From Prevotella sp. (GTDB lineage Bacteria > Bacteroidota > Bacteroidia > Bacteroidales > Bacteroidaceae): a DNA stretch of 34,081 bases. The stretch covers positions 1 to 34,081 of the forward strand of contig JAFZAP010000018.1 of the NCBI GenBank assembly GCA_017557185.1, in the 5' to 3' direction. The position numbers were made by a program, and so were the translations under genes. A model generated the notes under the pieces. The model was not told the origin of the DNA and did not search any database. It saw only the letters and a program-made list of their open reading frames with translations. Below are positions 24,494 to 33,925 of the stretch, piece after piece (position 1 is the first letter of the stretch; each line of letters opens with the position of its first letter).

Positions 24494-24512
24494 TACAAAT
24501 AACGTGCCAATG
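24494..24512 (-). promoter_or_regulatory. Sigma-54-like promoter candidate upstream of grpE
   Basis: On the minus strand ATTGGCACGTTATTTGTA: a perfect -24 part TTGGCACG, 4 bp, then TTGTA where the -12 consensus is TTGC(A/T). The implied transcript start is some 20 bp before the grpE ATG. No good TTTG/TAnnTTTG pair was seen here. The GC to GT change at -12 is the main doubt. Confidence 0.45.
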
Positions 24513-24535
24513 TCAGTTTTGAGTTGAACCATTTC

Positions 24536-26158
<1,623 letters not shown>

Positions 26159-26184
26159 TTATACCTTATTATTATTTACGGGTG

Positions 26185-26215
26185 CAAAGTTACGAAAAGT
26201 CGAGTGCAATACAAA
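26185..26215 (-). promoter_or_regulatory. Promoter of the ABC-F gene
   Basis: On the minus strand TTTG (26212-26215), 19 bp, TAACTTTG (26185-26192), a full match to the Bacteroidetes pattern. The leader is about 25-30 bp. Confidence 0.78.
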
Positions 26216-26263
26216 AGAAATCACGATTTATTTTGCATTGCTGCAGAATACTTTATGAAGAAA

Positions 26264-26460
26264 GGACGGTGAAGCCGTCCAAAATCAATAACCGAGGGTA
26301 CGAGCATGGCGAGCACCCTCGGATTGCTGTGATTGAGTACCATCGACCCTGACGGGGTCGCCCATCTGTTGGGGCACTCTGTTAGAGTGCATGCTCACAT
26401 CTACCCATTTATCCGTAGGTCGTCGACCTACGGTTATTGAGCGATGACCGCTTTGCGGTC
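26264..26460. repeat. Cluster of six consecutive hairpins
   Basis: Six palindromes follow one another in about 200 bp: GGACGG/CCGTCC (26264-26280), CCGAGGGT/ACCCTCGG (26292-26322), CGACCC/GGGTCG (26344-26360), GCACTCT/AGAGTGC (26374-26390), CCGTAGGTCG-T-CGACCTACGG (26413-26433) and GACCGC-TTT-GCGGTC (26446-26460). No coding potential was seen. The arrangement resembles a REP/BIME-type composite repeat placed between two minus-strand genes. Confidence 0.75.
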
Positions 26461-26528
26461 AATTTCTATTTTTCAAACCCCCAAACAATGCAGAATAATA
26501 AATTGAGAGTTTGTAGGAGATAAATACA

Positions 26529-26558
26529 AAAAACCGCCAGGTCTTGGACCCAGCGGTA
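26529..26558 (-). terminator. Terminator of the tiny lipoprotein gene
   Basis: On the minus strand ACCGCTGGGTC, CAA, GACCTGGCGGT, then six T (hairpin with one T/T mismatch). It lies about 40 bp after the stop codon. Confidence 0.85.
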
Positions 26559-26597
26559 TTCTCTCACTTTTTCAGTTCGAGCTTTTTTGTTAACTGA

Positions 26598-26765
26598 TTA
26601 CTCAGCTACAGCAGCAGTGTCAACAGCGGCGGTGTCAACAGCGGCAGTGTCAACCATTGCGGTGTCAACAGTTTCCTCAACAACCTCGGCGGGCTTCTGA
26701 GCGTTACCACAAGATGCGAACGAGATAGCTGCCATTGCTACGAACATAAAAACTAATTTCTTCAT
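26598..26765 (-). CDS. Tiny lipoprotein with VDTAA repeats
   Basis: 55 residues: MKKLVFMFVAMAAISFASC is a lipoprotein signal with Cys at residue 19, followed by about 36 acidic residues ending in tandem VDTAM, VDTAA, VDTAA, VDTAA, VAE. At DNA level these are 15-bp repeats (GTGTCAACAGCGGCG type, read on the plus strand). An in-frame ATG ten codons upstream exists, but the signal sequence starts here. The function is unknown; similar Ala/Val/Asp/Thr-rich small lipoproteins are frequent in Bacteroidetes. It is a monocistronic unit with a TACCTTTG -7 box at 26818-26825 and a strong terminator. Confidence 0.75.
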   Translation of the reverse strand: MKKLVFMFVAMAAISFASCGNAQKPAEVVEETVDTAMVDTAAVDTAAVDTAAVAE

Positions 26766-26817
26766 TTTCTTTGCTTTTTTAAATCTGTAAAACAATCATT
26801 TGTTTATTAAAACGCTG

Positions 26818-26825
26818 CAAAGGTA
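26818..26825 (-). promoter_or_regulatory. -7 element of the tiny lipoprotein gene
   Basis: TACCTTTG on the minus strand, about 53 bp ahead of the ATG. No good TTTG was found at -33, so the promoter is only half supported. The AT-rich stretch from about 26826 to 26990 shows nothing else I can name. Confidence 0.5.
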
Positions 26826-27020
26826 AGCATTTTTTTGATACGTTGTTCTTTTTTTTGCGACTTTTTTTTGCTGTTTTTGTAACTTTTTTGTAAAGTGTTG
26901 ATAATCAATAGGTTACAAATAGTGAAAAATAGTTAAAGATTTTGTGCTCCCACACAATTTAGCAAAAACAGGTATTTTTTGCGTTTTCTTCACTCTTGTG
27001 CCGATGAGATAATTCCAGCG

Positions 27021-27188
27021 TTTGATGGAAGTCATCGAAGGTACTTTCGCTCGGGAATGAAAAGAAAAACGCTTTTTCTTTTTGCATTTCGCTCGCTTAT
27101 TCGTACCTTTGATGGTACCCATCGAAAGTACTATCGCTCGGAAAAACCTAAAAAAATTTGGTTTTTCGCTCTCTTAATCGTACCTTTG
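27021..27188 (+). promoter_or_regulatory. Tandemly duplicated promoter region ahead of mtaB
   Basis: Two diverged copies of an 87/77-bp unit start with TTTGATGG at 27021 and 27108 and end with TCGTACC. Each has its own promoter: TTTG 27081-27084 with TACCTTTG 27104-27111 (19 bp), and TTTG 27157-27160 with TACCTTTG 27181-27188 (20 bp). Both copies keep the dyads GATGG-N3-(C/T)CATC and CGAA(A/G)GTACT(A/T)TCG. The first -7 box is part of a 27-bp near-palindrome (27104-27130). The second promoter is the nearer to the mtaB ATG, leaving a leader of about 50 bp. Confidence 0.7.
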
Positions 27189-27242
27189 CAGATGGTTTCA
27201 ATGATGGCATATACTATTATATATAATAAGGTGTAAAACAAG

Positions 27243-28583
27243 ATGATAGATTCTTCTGCCTTTCAAGGTAAGACTGCGGCGTACTACACGCTTGGCTGTA
27301 AGTTGAACTTCTCGGAGACTTCGACTTTCGGGCAGTTGCTGCAACAGCTTGGCGTCAGGACGGCTGGTAAGGGCGAAAAGGCTGATCTTTGTCTTATCAA
27401 TACCTGTTCCGTCACGGAGGTTGCCGATCACAAGTGCCGGCAGGCTATTCATCGGATGGTGAGAAACCATCCCGATGCATTTGTGGTGGTAACGGGTTGT
27501 TACGCCCAGTTGGAACCTTATACGATTGGTAAGATAGAAGGTGTCGACTTGGTGTTGGGTGCCAACGAGAAGGCAAATCTGATTCAGTTCCTGAGCGATG
27601 CCTGGTGTAGCGGGCAGAAGGAACCCGTTGTGCATGCCGTCGAGAAGACACGTGACATCAAGACTTTTGCACCATCATGTTCGCGTGGCAACCGAACGCG
27701 CTATTTCCTGAAGGTGCAGGACGGCTGCGACTACTTCTGCACCTATTGCACCATTCCCTTCGCCCGAGGTTTTTCGCGCAATCCCAGCATCGCATCTCTT
27801 GTGGAACAGGCCCGTCAGGCGGCAAGCGAAGGTGGCAAGGAGATTGTTCTCACAGGAGTGAACATCGGCGACTTCGGACATACTACAGGCGAGTCGTTCC
27901 TCGATCTGGTGAAGGCCCTCGACGAGGTCGAAGGAATCAGCCGTTATCGCATCAGCAGTTTGGAGCCGAACCTCCTGACCGACGAACTCATAGAGTTCTG
28001 TGCAACCAGTCGTCGGTTTATGCCTCATTTCCATATCCCCTTACAGAGCGGAAGCGATGAGGTGCTTCGGCTGATGCATCGCCGATACGACACAGCGCTC
28101 TTCGCCCATAAGATACAACTCATCAAGGAACGTATGCCCGATGCCTTCATCGGCGTTGATGTGATGGTGGGTACACGAGGCGAGACACCTGAGTATTTTG
28201 AAGCGTGTTACGAGTTTCTTAGTGGCTTGGATATTACGCAACTCCATGTGTTCCCCTATTCAGAGCGACCGGGAACGGCAGCCCTTCGCATTCCCTATGT
28301 TGTTTCCGATCAGGACAAGAAGTTGCGTTCGCATCGTCTGTTGCAACTCTCCGACGAGAAGACGCAGGCTTTCTATGCGCGCCATATCGGTCAGACGGCC
28401 GAGGTGCTCTTTGAGAAAGCTCCTCGAGGCAAGGCTATGCATGGATTTACGAGAAACTACATCCGTGTGGAACTGCCGCCTCAGGAAGCACGTGTAGAGT
28501 ATGATAACCAACTGATGACTGTCCGTTTGGGTGAGTTCAATCACGACAAGACAGCGTTAAAGGTTGAAATGTTGAAAGGTTGA
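27243..28583 (+). CDS. mtaB: tRNA (N6-threonylcarbamoyladenosine37) methylthiotransferase MtaB
   Basis: A 446-residue radical SAM enzyme that adds a methylthio group to t6A37 of tRNA. The N-terminal MTTase domain has its three cluster cysteines at 19, 55 and 86 (TLGCKLN, INTCSVT, VTGCYAQ). The radical SAM motif CDYFCTYC is at 162-169, and a C-terminal TRAM-like region follows (about 380-440). The YTLGCKLNFSE start and the CTIPFARG sequence favour the MtaB branch over MiaB or RimO. The glycosyltransferase gene starts one base after the stop codon, so the two are probably co-transcribed. Confidence 0.92.
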   Translation: MIDSSAFQGKTAAYYTLGCKLNFSETSTFGQLLQQLGVRTAGKGEKADLCLINTCSVTEVADHKCRQAIHRMVRNHPDAFVVVTGCYAQLEPYTIGKIEGVDLVLGANEKANLIQFLSDAWCSGQKEPVVHAVEKTRDIKTFAPSCSRGNRTRYFLKVQDGCDYFCTYCTIPFARGFSRNPSIASLVEQARQAASEGGKEIVLTGVNIGDFGHTTGESFLDLVKALDEVEGISRYRISSLEPNLLTDELIEFCATSRRFMPHFHIPLQSGSDEVLRLMHRRYDTALFAHKIQLIKERMPDAFIGVDVMVGTRGETPEYFEACYEFLSGLDITQLHVFPYSERPGTAALRIPYVVSDQDKKLRSHRLLQLSDEKTQAFYARHIGQTAEVLFEKAPRGKAMHGFTRNYIRVELPPQEARVEYDNQLMTVRLGEFNHDKTALKVEMLKG

Positions 28584-28584
28584 A

Positions 28585-29604
28585 ATGATGAAGACAGCCA
28601 TAGTTATATTGAATTGGAATGGGCGGAAGATGCTGGAGCAGTATCTGCCTTCGGTGATTGAGTATTCACGTGACGATGCTACGATCATCGTTGCTGATAA
28701 TGCTTCGAGCGACGACTCGCTGGCATTTCTGCAGACACATTATCCCGAAGTTCAAACGATTGTCCTCGACCAGAACTATGGTTTTGCCGATGGTTACAAC
28801 CGTGCGTTGAAACAGGTCGAGGCGGAGTATTATGTGCTGTTGAATAGTGATGTGGAGGTGACCCACCATTGGCTGGAGCCGCTCGTGGAATATATGGATG
28901 CTCACGAGGAGGTTGCTGCTTGTCAGCCGAAGTTGCTCTCGTATGTTGACAAGGGAAAGTTCGAGTATGCCGGCGCTTCAGGCGGTTACATTGACCGTTA
29001 TGGCTATCCCTTCTGTCGTGGGCGTTTGTTCGACTCTGTTGAAAACGATAATGGACAATACGACTATGCCACAACGGTACTTTGGGCGACGGGCGCTTGC
29101 TTGTTCATTCGCTCCAAGGACTATTGGCTGGTAGATGGTTTGGACAGCCGCTATTTTGCCCATAACGAGGAGATCGATCTTTGTTGGCGTCTGCATATCA
29201 TGCGTCGGCAGGTGGTCTGTCTGCCCGATAGCGTGGTGTATCATCTGGGTGGCGGAACGTTGCCGAAGGGAAATCCGCAGAAGACGTTCCTCAACTTCCG
29301 CAATAACCTCACGATGCTCTACAAGTGTTTGCCTGACGATGAATTGAAGCATGTGATGCGGTGGCGCTGGTTCCTCGACTATCTTGCCGCTTGGCAGACT
29401 CTCATCCTCAACCGCAACTATGGCGATTTCAAAGCCATCTATCGTGCCCGCCGGGCCTTCAAGCATTGGAAGCAGGATTTCGCTGCCGATCGTGAGCGAA
29501 TCCAGCAGTCGCGCGCTTTAGCTGAGATTCCCGAAAGGAAGCGCTACTCCTTGCTTTGGCAGTACTATGCCAAACGTATCCGCCGCTACTCCGATTTGCC
29601 TTGA
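28585..29604 (+). CDS. Family 2 glycosyltransferase (rhamnosyltransferase-like)
   Basis: A 339-residue GT-A fold enzyme. Visible are IVILNWNGRKMLEQYLPSV (start of the nucleotide-binding domain), VADNASSDDS, DQNYGFADGYNRA, and the NSD metal/nucleotide motif at 87-89 (LLNSDVEV). ATGACLFIRS and YFAHNEEIDLCWR contain the acceptor-side ED-like residues. These are features of the WbbL/rhamnosyltransferase-like GT2 group that builds cell-surface polysaccharides. The donor and acceptor cannot be told. It begins immediately after mtaB (ATG at 28585, with a second ATG at 28588) and is followed by a terminator. Confidence 0.88.
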   Translation: MMKTAIVILNWNGRKMLEQYLPSVIEYSRDDATIIVADNASSDDSLAFLQTHYPEVQTIVLDQNYGFADGYNRALKQVEAEYYVLLNSDVEVTHHWLEPLVEYMDAHEEVAACQPKLLSYVDKGKFEYAGASGGYIDRYGYPFCRGRLFDSVENDNGQYDYATTVLWATGACLFIRSKDYWLVDGLDSRYFAHNEEIDLCWRLHIMRRQVVCLPDSVVYHLGGGTLPKGNPQKTFLNFRNNLTMLYKCLPDDELKHVMRWRWFLDYLAAWQTLILNRNYGDFKAIYRARRAFKHWKQDFAADRERIQQSRALAEIPERKRYSLLWQYYAKRIRRYSDLP

Positions 29605-29652
29605 CTGCAATATGGTTTCATGAAGCGGCCTGAAAGGCCAATAAGCAAATAG

Positions 29653-29676
29653 CCCAGGGCGTCGCCCTGGGTTTTG
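29653..29676 (+). terminator. Terminator after the glycosyltransferase gene
   Basis: CCCAGGGC, GTC, GCCCTGGG, TTTTG: a perfect 8-bp stem with a short T-tract, about 50 bp after the stop codon. A second small hairpin GGCC-TGAAA-GGCC precedes it. Confidence 0.8.
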
Positions 29677-29771
29677 TGTGTTTAGGTGTGTTTTCGCGCT
29701 GTAAGTGCAAAAGCTTTGGTAATCATATACAATTAGACCCTGAAACTTTTTTTGATCCCGAAAACCATTTG

Positions 29772-30018
29772 TTTGTAAAGACTATCTAAGTAGTGGATTC
29801 TTAAGATTTAAGACAACATATACAACGTAGGACAACTTTATGTTGTCCCTTGTTGTTCAAGTTGTTTTTGGATTGATGAGCTCTTTGTAAAGACTATCTG
29901 AGTTGTGTGCTCATGAAGACCGCTCGACCCGCAGGGGCGCTTTCAGAGCGGAGCGGGGAAAGAACTTAGACAACTTTTGGACAACTTTACGTTGTCCCTT
30001 GTGGTTCGTGTTGTTTTA
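29772..30018. repeat. Imperfect direct repeat with GGACAAC hairpins
   Basis: Copy 1 (29772-29870) and copy 2 (29883-30018) share TTTGTAAAGACTATCT and GGACAACTTTA(T/C)GTTGTCC, CTTG, GTTGTTTT. Copy 2 contains an insert of about 50 bases with CGCTCGACCCGCAGGGGCGC and AGCGGGGAAAGAAC. Near-identical short modules occur at 6366-6385 and 6461-6475. No gene is seen in 29680-30055. Confidence 0.7.
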
Positions 30019-30057
30019 CCTTTCCTATATCATTCCCAAGAAAAATCGTCCAAATTC

Positions 30058-30088
30058 TTGGAAGTAAATAAAATATTCACTATCTTTG
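30058..30088 (+). promoter_or_regulatory. Promoter upstream of the structured RNA and second BspA-like gene
   Basis: TTG (30058-30060), 20 bp, TATCTTTG (30081-30088). The predicted start near 30095 would give a leader of about 400 bases to the BspA-like ATG at 30501. Two GC-rich hairpins (AGCGGC-TTT-GCCGCT at 30108-30121; GCGGC-TCT-GCCGC near 30150) lie in its first 70 bases. Confidence 0.65.
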
Positions 30089-30244
30089 CAATCGATAAAG
30101 ACAACAGCGGCTTTGCCGCTTACCTCTTGAACCGCGCATTTACGCATTGAACCGCGGCTCTGCCGCTTTGAACTAGAAACTTGAAACTTGAAACTTAAAA
30201 ACTCAGAGTTATGACATAAACCTAAAGAACAAAAGACATATAGG

Positions 30245-30425
30245 ATGAAGCGTTAGCTTTGATTCTTGTTCTTTTCGAAATCTCCCAAATTGACAAAAGA
30301 GCTACAGGAGCAAAAGTTAATGCTCACGCCGGATGGCGTGGGCTTTTACTCGTAGATGTAGCTCATGGTGTTTGGGAGATACCTGAAAAGAACGTAGACG
30401 AAGTAATTAGTCCACGTTTTTTTGT
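30245..30425 (+). ncRNA. Rod-shaped structured RNA, probable 6S RNA
   Basis: Four nested stems make one long interrupted hairpin: GTTCTTTTC/GAAAAGAAC (30268-30276 with 30385-30393), ATCTCCCAAA/TTTGGGAGAT (30280-30289 with 30371-30380), GAGCTACA/TGTAGCTC (30299-30306 with 30357-30364) and GCTCACGCC/GGCGTGGGC (30322-30330 with 30335-30343). Internal bubbles separate them, and a run of seven T ends it near 30423. The size (about 180 bases) and rod shape with an asymmetric central bubble fit 6S RNA, which binds the RNA polymerase holoenzyme. The alternative is a cis-acting leader of the BspA-like gene 76 bp downstream. A short frame running through it is not convincing as protein. Confidence 0.55.
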
Positions 30426-30500
30426 GGCCCTACCTCTTAACTATCTAACTCAATCATTCAGAAACTAATCAACTTAAATTTTATTTTAAAAACAAACGAT

Positions 30501-33500
30501 ATGAAAACTATCAATCTTTTCAAACATCTACTCCCATCCCTTCAGGGAGGGGTAGGGGGTAGGCTCCTTCTTCTGCTCTGCCTCATTGTGGCAGGAGTAC
30601 AGAGTGTGTGGTCGTGGACCAACTATCATCTTAGCTTCGAACAGAATCTAACTATTAATGGAGTTACTTATGAACTATATTCTGTACAGGAATATGATGC
30701 CTGGATTCAAGATGCTGAACAATTATTTGGTCATTACGTAAGTATTATCGGTTCTGTAGGCTATAATGAATTTCCAACTAGTAATGTATCCTATTATGCT
30801 ACAGTAGTAGACATCACCGCTACAGGAGAGGTCGTGATTCCTGAAATTATTACCAATGGTGGACATTCCTATATCATAAAAGGCATCTCGCATCTCGAAC
30901 AAGCAGTTAGGACTTGGGAAGGTACATATAGAATCTACGAGTCCGGCGAAGGAGCTCAAGGGCCTGACTATGATAAAACTACTTGTTACGAATATACCAT
31001 TGCAGAAACTCCCGTTGACATTTCTGCTAACGACATCACCAAACTGACGGTTAATGGAAAAGCTACGTTTAAGGGGAACTTTAGTGCTCCTTCATGTACG
31101 AGTGTGGAGTTTAAGGATGATGTTACGTTTAAGGGAAACTTTAATGCCCCTTCATGTACGAGTGTGGAGTTTAAGAAAGATGTCACCTTTGAGGCAAATG
31201 TGTCTTTCCCTGCAGCCACGAATATCGTGTTTGATAATTGTGCATTCATAAAAAGCACCGCCACACTTGTGTGTAGCAATGTGAGTGAACTGAGGTTTAA
31301 TTACCTATCACACGAAGGAAAGATACAATGCAATAGTCTGACAGACATCTATTACCAAAGCAACATACCTGGTTATTCAGGTGCGGCTAGCAATTACTTT
31401 ACGGGTGTGGCGCTTAATCAAGTAACTGCCCATGTGGTCAACAAGACTGAAGAAGAATGCGCTACGATGCATTCCACTTGGGCTGTGTACAGTGAATTTG
31501 ACAACATAGTACCCTGCGATACCCCGGTTCAGGGACACGCTGTGAACTTTGTGTTGATAGCAGGAATGTGCGACAAAGGCATTGAAGTGTGGAAGAATGA
31601 CGAGTTGTTGGGTTCTATCTCCGAAGAGGGTGGAACGTTCTTTGAAGCAATAGAAGATGCGATATACCTGCAGCTTCGTGTCCCCAGCGAATATCTGAAG
31701 AAGATTACCATCAATGGCGAGGATATGACTACATCTTTGTCTGCCACCACGCCTGACGACCCCGACTACGAAGGCTATATGTTCTATATCATGAGCGGCT
31801 TGTCAGAGACGTCAATCGTCGAAGTCAAGTACGACTATTCACTGTTTGCAACCTCGTCAATTCGTTTTGAAAGTTACAATGGAACGGGAAGTATAGATTA
31901 TTCAAAAATATGGTTCGATAATGGCAGATGGGAAACAAATCATGGAGGTGTTACCTGGGAAGAAAAGAAGACTATCTCCAAGATTGAGGTCACAATGAGG
32001 CCAGATGTTGATGACTTTGATTGGACGCAAGGCCACAACACATTGGGTACGTTGACCAACAATGGCGATGGAACTTACAACTATGTCTTACAAGGCACGG
32101 ACCTGACAAGTTCTGTCATTCCTATTTGGTTCCCAACAACTGATTACGGAAATGTGAAGACCTCTGTCAGCTCTCGTAACGATATTCCTTTGGGCTACTA
32201 CTTCGGAGAATACGTCAATGCAGAACGCGAGTTTATGTCAAACTTTGACCAGACGAAGGAACAGTTCATAAATACAAATGTAGTCGTATACCACTACGAT
32301 GCTTGGAGTTCGAGCCAAGGCGGAGGTTACTCGACAGGCATCATCTACGTGCAGGTACCACAAGGCACTACGTTCCGCATTGTTGAGAACGGCAGTGACG
32401 AAACTTCGAAATGTTATTGGCACAATGCCAACGAGCTATTCTCGGAACTTCAGAGTGTTTACAACGTCGATTCCTACCTCCAATACACTTGCCCCGTCGA
32501 TGGTTACTACTATCTGTTGCAGGATGTAGAGCATGACTCTTACATCATTGTCGATGACGGGACAACACTACTTAGTGAAATTGAGTCGCCCTTCCAGATT
32601 GTTCAGACAATTACGGCTTATGGCGATGCAACCCTGTCGTTGCATAAGAGCAACGGGGACGTGGTGGAAAGCGTGAGCAACGGTGAGTCGAAGACCGCAA
32701 GTATGGAGAAGGGTGCAAACATGCAACTTGTAGTAACCCTGCCCGCTAATGCTTCTGCTGCCAACTACGAAGCCCACTTGATTATCGACGGCATTGATAA
32801 CATCCTGACCACAATGACAGGCGATGGTGGCGTCTTGACGTTCCAAGCCTTTGACATGGAGAACGTCACATCTTCACACAACATCACCCTGATAACGAGG
32901 CAGACGGGAGGGCTCGCTGCTACCGATGTCATCGAGTTTGCCGATGCTAACGTGAAAGCCATTTGCGTCGCTGCGACAACAGGTTGGGACACCAATGGCG
33001 ACGGCGAACTCTCGAAGGCAGAGGCTGCAGCAGTAACATCGCTGAAGGTGGATGGTGCAGAAAATACTGTATTCTATAACAATACGACAATTACTTCGTT
33101 TGATGAGTTCCAGTACTTCACGGGGATTGAGACTATTGAAAGTAAAGCTTTCTATAACTGCCAAAGCCTGAAGTCAATAGTATTGCCCAATAGTATTACT
33201 CAAATAATGAGCAACGGCTTCTATAATTGCAAGGAATTGGAGTTTGTCGACCTGCCAGAAAATCTCTTGTCGATATCCGATTTAGCTTTTGCGTACACGA
33301 AACTAAAGACCATCTTTATACCAAAGAATGTAACTACAATCCAAACCCGTGCATTTATGTCTTGTAACAGCTTGCAAACTATCGCAGTCGATGAAGAGAA
33401 TACGAAATTCAAAGCCGGTGTCGGATACAATGTGATAGTCGAAAGTGGAACAACGGTCAAGGTCGGATCTAAGTATTCCCAGATTCCAGAAGGTGTAACG

Positions 33501-33857
33501 GGTATTTCTATGTATGCTTTCAATGGTCTTACAGGGCTAACTACGATTACGATACCAAGTACAGTTACTTCTGTGGGCCTCTCCTCATTTGCTGGATGTA
33601 CTAACCTGAAATCTGTTGTCTCCAAGAATGAAAATCCGCCCACGATGGGTAATAACGCTTTCTCCAGCATCAATGCCAATTGTGTGCTCACAGTTCCTTA
33701 TGGGACGAAAGGGGCATACATTGGTGCCGGCTGGACAACAGACATCTTTAAGGGCGGTATTGTGGAAGATATGTCGCAATATGATGTGAATAATGATAGC
33801 CAGGTCAATATTGCCGACGTGACGAAGCTGGTGAATAAGGTTGTCGGCAAAGAATAG
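30501..33857 (+). CDS. BspA-like leucine-rich-repeat surface protein with half dockerin-type tail
   Basis: A 1,118-residue predicted secreted protein. The signal peptide (about 1-37) has the hydrophobic core RLLLLLCLIVAG preceded by LPSLQGGVGG, which is the translation of a G-rich hairpin repeat. Residues 40-820 are strand-rich with no family I can name; a 63-bp coding direct repeat (FKGNF(S/N)APSCTSVEFK) lies at about residues 190-230. At 830 an EF-hand-like loop DTNGDGELSKAE opens the same cassette used three times in the protein at base 1, followed by about seven Treponema-type LRRs (853-1066). The C-terminus DVNNDSQVNIADVTKLVNKV (from 1095) is a single dockerin-like repeat. Probably cell-surface or secreted; the ligand is unknown. 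Confidence 0.88.
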   Translation: MKTINLFKHLLPSLQGGVGGRLLLLLCLIVAGVQSVWSWTNYHLSFEQNLTINGVTYELYSVQEYDAWIQDAEQLFGHYVSIIGSVGYNEFPTSNVSYYATVVDITATGEVVIPEIITNGGHSYIIKGISHLEQAVRTWEGTYRIYESGEGAQGPDYDKTTCYEYTIAETPVDISANDITKLTVNGKATFKGNFSAPSCTSVEFKDDVTFKGNFNAPSCTSVEFKKDVTFEANVSFPAATNIVFDNCAFIKSTATLVCSNVSELRFNYLSHEGKIQCNSLTDIYYQSNIPGYSGAASNYFTGVALNQVTAHVVNKTEEECATMHSTWAVYSEFDNIVPCDTPVQGHAVNFVLIAGMCDKGIEVWKNDELLGSISEEGGTFFEAIEDAIYLQLRVPSEYLKKITINGEDMTTSLSATTPDDPDYEGYMFYIMSGLSETSIVEVKYDYSLFATSSIRFESYNGTGSIDYSKIWFDNGRWETNHGGVTWEEKKTISKIEVTMRPDVDDFDWTQGHNTLGTLTNNGDGTYNYVLQGTDLTSSVIPIWFPTTDYGNVKTSVSSRNDIPLGYYFGEYVNAEREFMSNFDQTKEQFINTNVVVYHYDAWSSSQGGGYSTGIIYVQVPQGTTFRIVENGSDETSKCYWHNANELFSELQSVYNVDSYLQYTCPVDGYYYLLQDVEHDSYIIVDDGTTLLSEIESPFQIVQTITAYGDATLSLHKSNGDVVESVSNGESKTASMEKGANMQLVVTLPANASAANYEAHLIIDGIDNILTTMTGDGGVLTFQAFDMENVTSSHNITLITRQTGGLAATDVIEFADANVKAICVAATTGWDTNGDGELSKAEAAAVTSLKVDGAENTVFYNNTTITSFDEFQYFTGIETIESKAFYNCQSLKSIVLPNSITQIMSNGFYNCKELEFVDLPENLLSISDLAFAYTKLKTIFIPKNVTTIQTRAFMSCNSLQTIAVDEENTKFKAGVGYNVIVESGTTVKVGSKYSQIPEGVTGISMYAFNGLTGLTTITIPSTVTSVGLSSFAGCTNLKSVVSKNENPPTMGNNAFSSINANCVLTVPYGTKGAYIGAGWTTDIFKGGIVEDMSQYDVNNDSQVNIADVTKLVNKVVGKE
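30531..30565 (+). repeat. G-rich hairpin element in the signal-peptide codons
   Basis: CTCCCATCCC, TTCA, GGGAGGGGTAGGGGGTAGG: the same element and orientation as at 54-88 and 147-179, again 30 bp after the ATG of a BspA-like gene and read in frame as LPSLQGGVGGR. Confidence 0.8.
31062..31188 (+). repeat. 63-bp coding direct repeat
   Basis: Two adjacent copies of a 63-bp unit (ACGTTTAAGGG(G/A)AACTTTA(G/A)TGC start) encode FKGNF(S/N)APSCTSVEFK(D/K)D. The near identity at DNA level points to a recent duplication inside the second BspA-like gene. Confidence 0.8.
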
Positions 33858-33867
33858 AGCAACAGAC

Positions 33868-33907
33868 TCTCCCCCCTGCCCCTCTCTATAAGCGAGGGGA
33901 GTAGATG
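33868..33907 (-). repeat. Inverted G-rich hairpin element after the second BspA-like gene
   Basis: CTCCCCCCTGCCCCTCTC, then GCGAGGGGAG: an element in minus orientation, 11 bp after the stop codon, matching in form the copies at 6022-6060 and 10951-10985. Confidence 0.65.
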
Positions 33908-33925
33908 GCCTTTATTGATCCTAAT

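Noticed and set aside
30259-30468. 69-codon frame across the structured RNA
   Set aside because: The nested stems explain the sequence better; the peptide has no recognisable features and the frame crosses the T-run.
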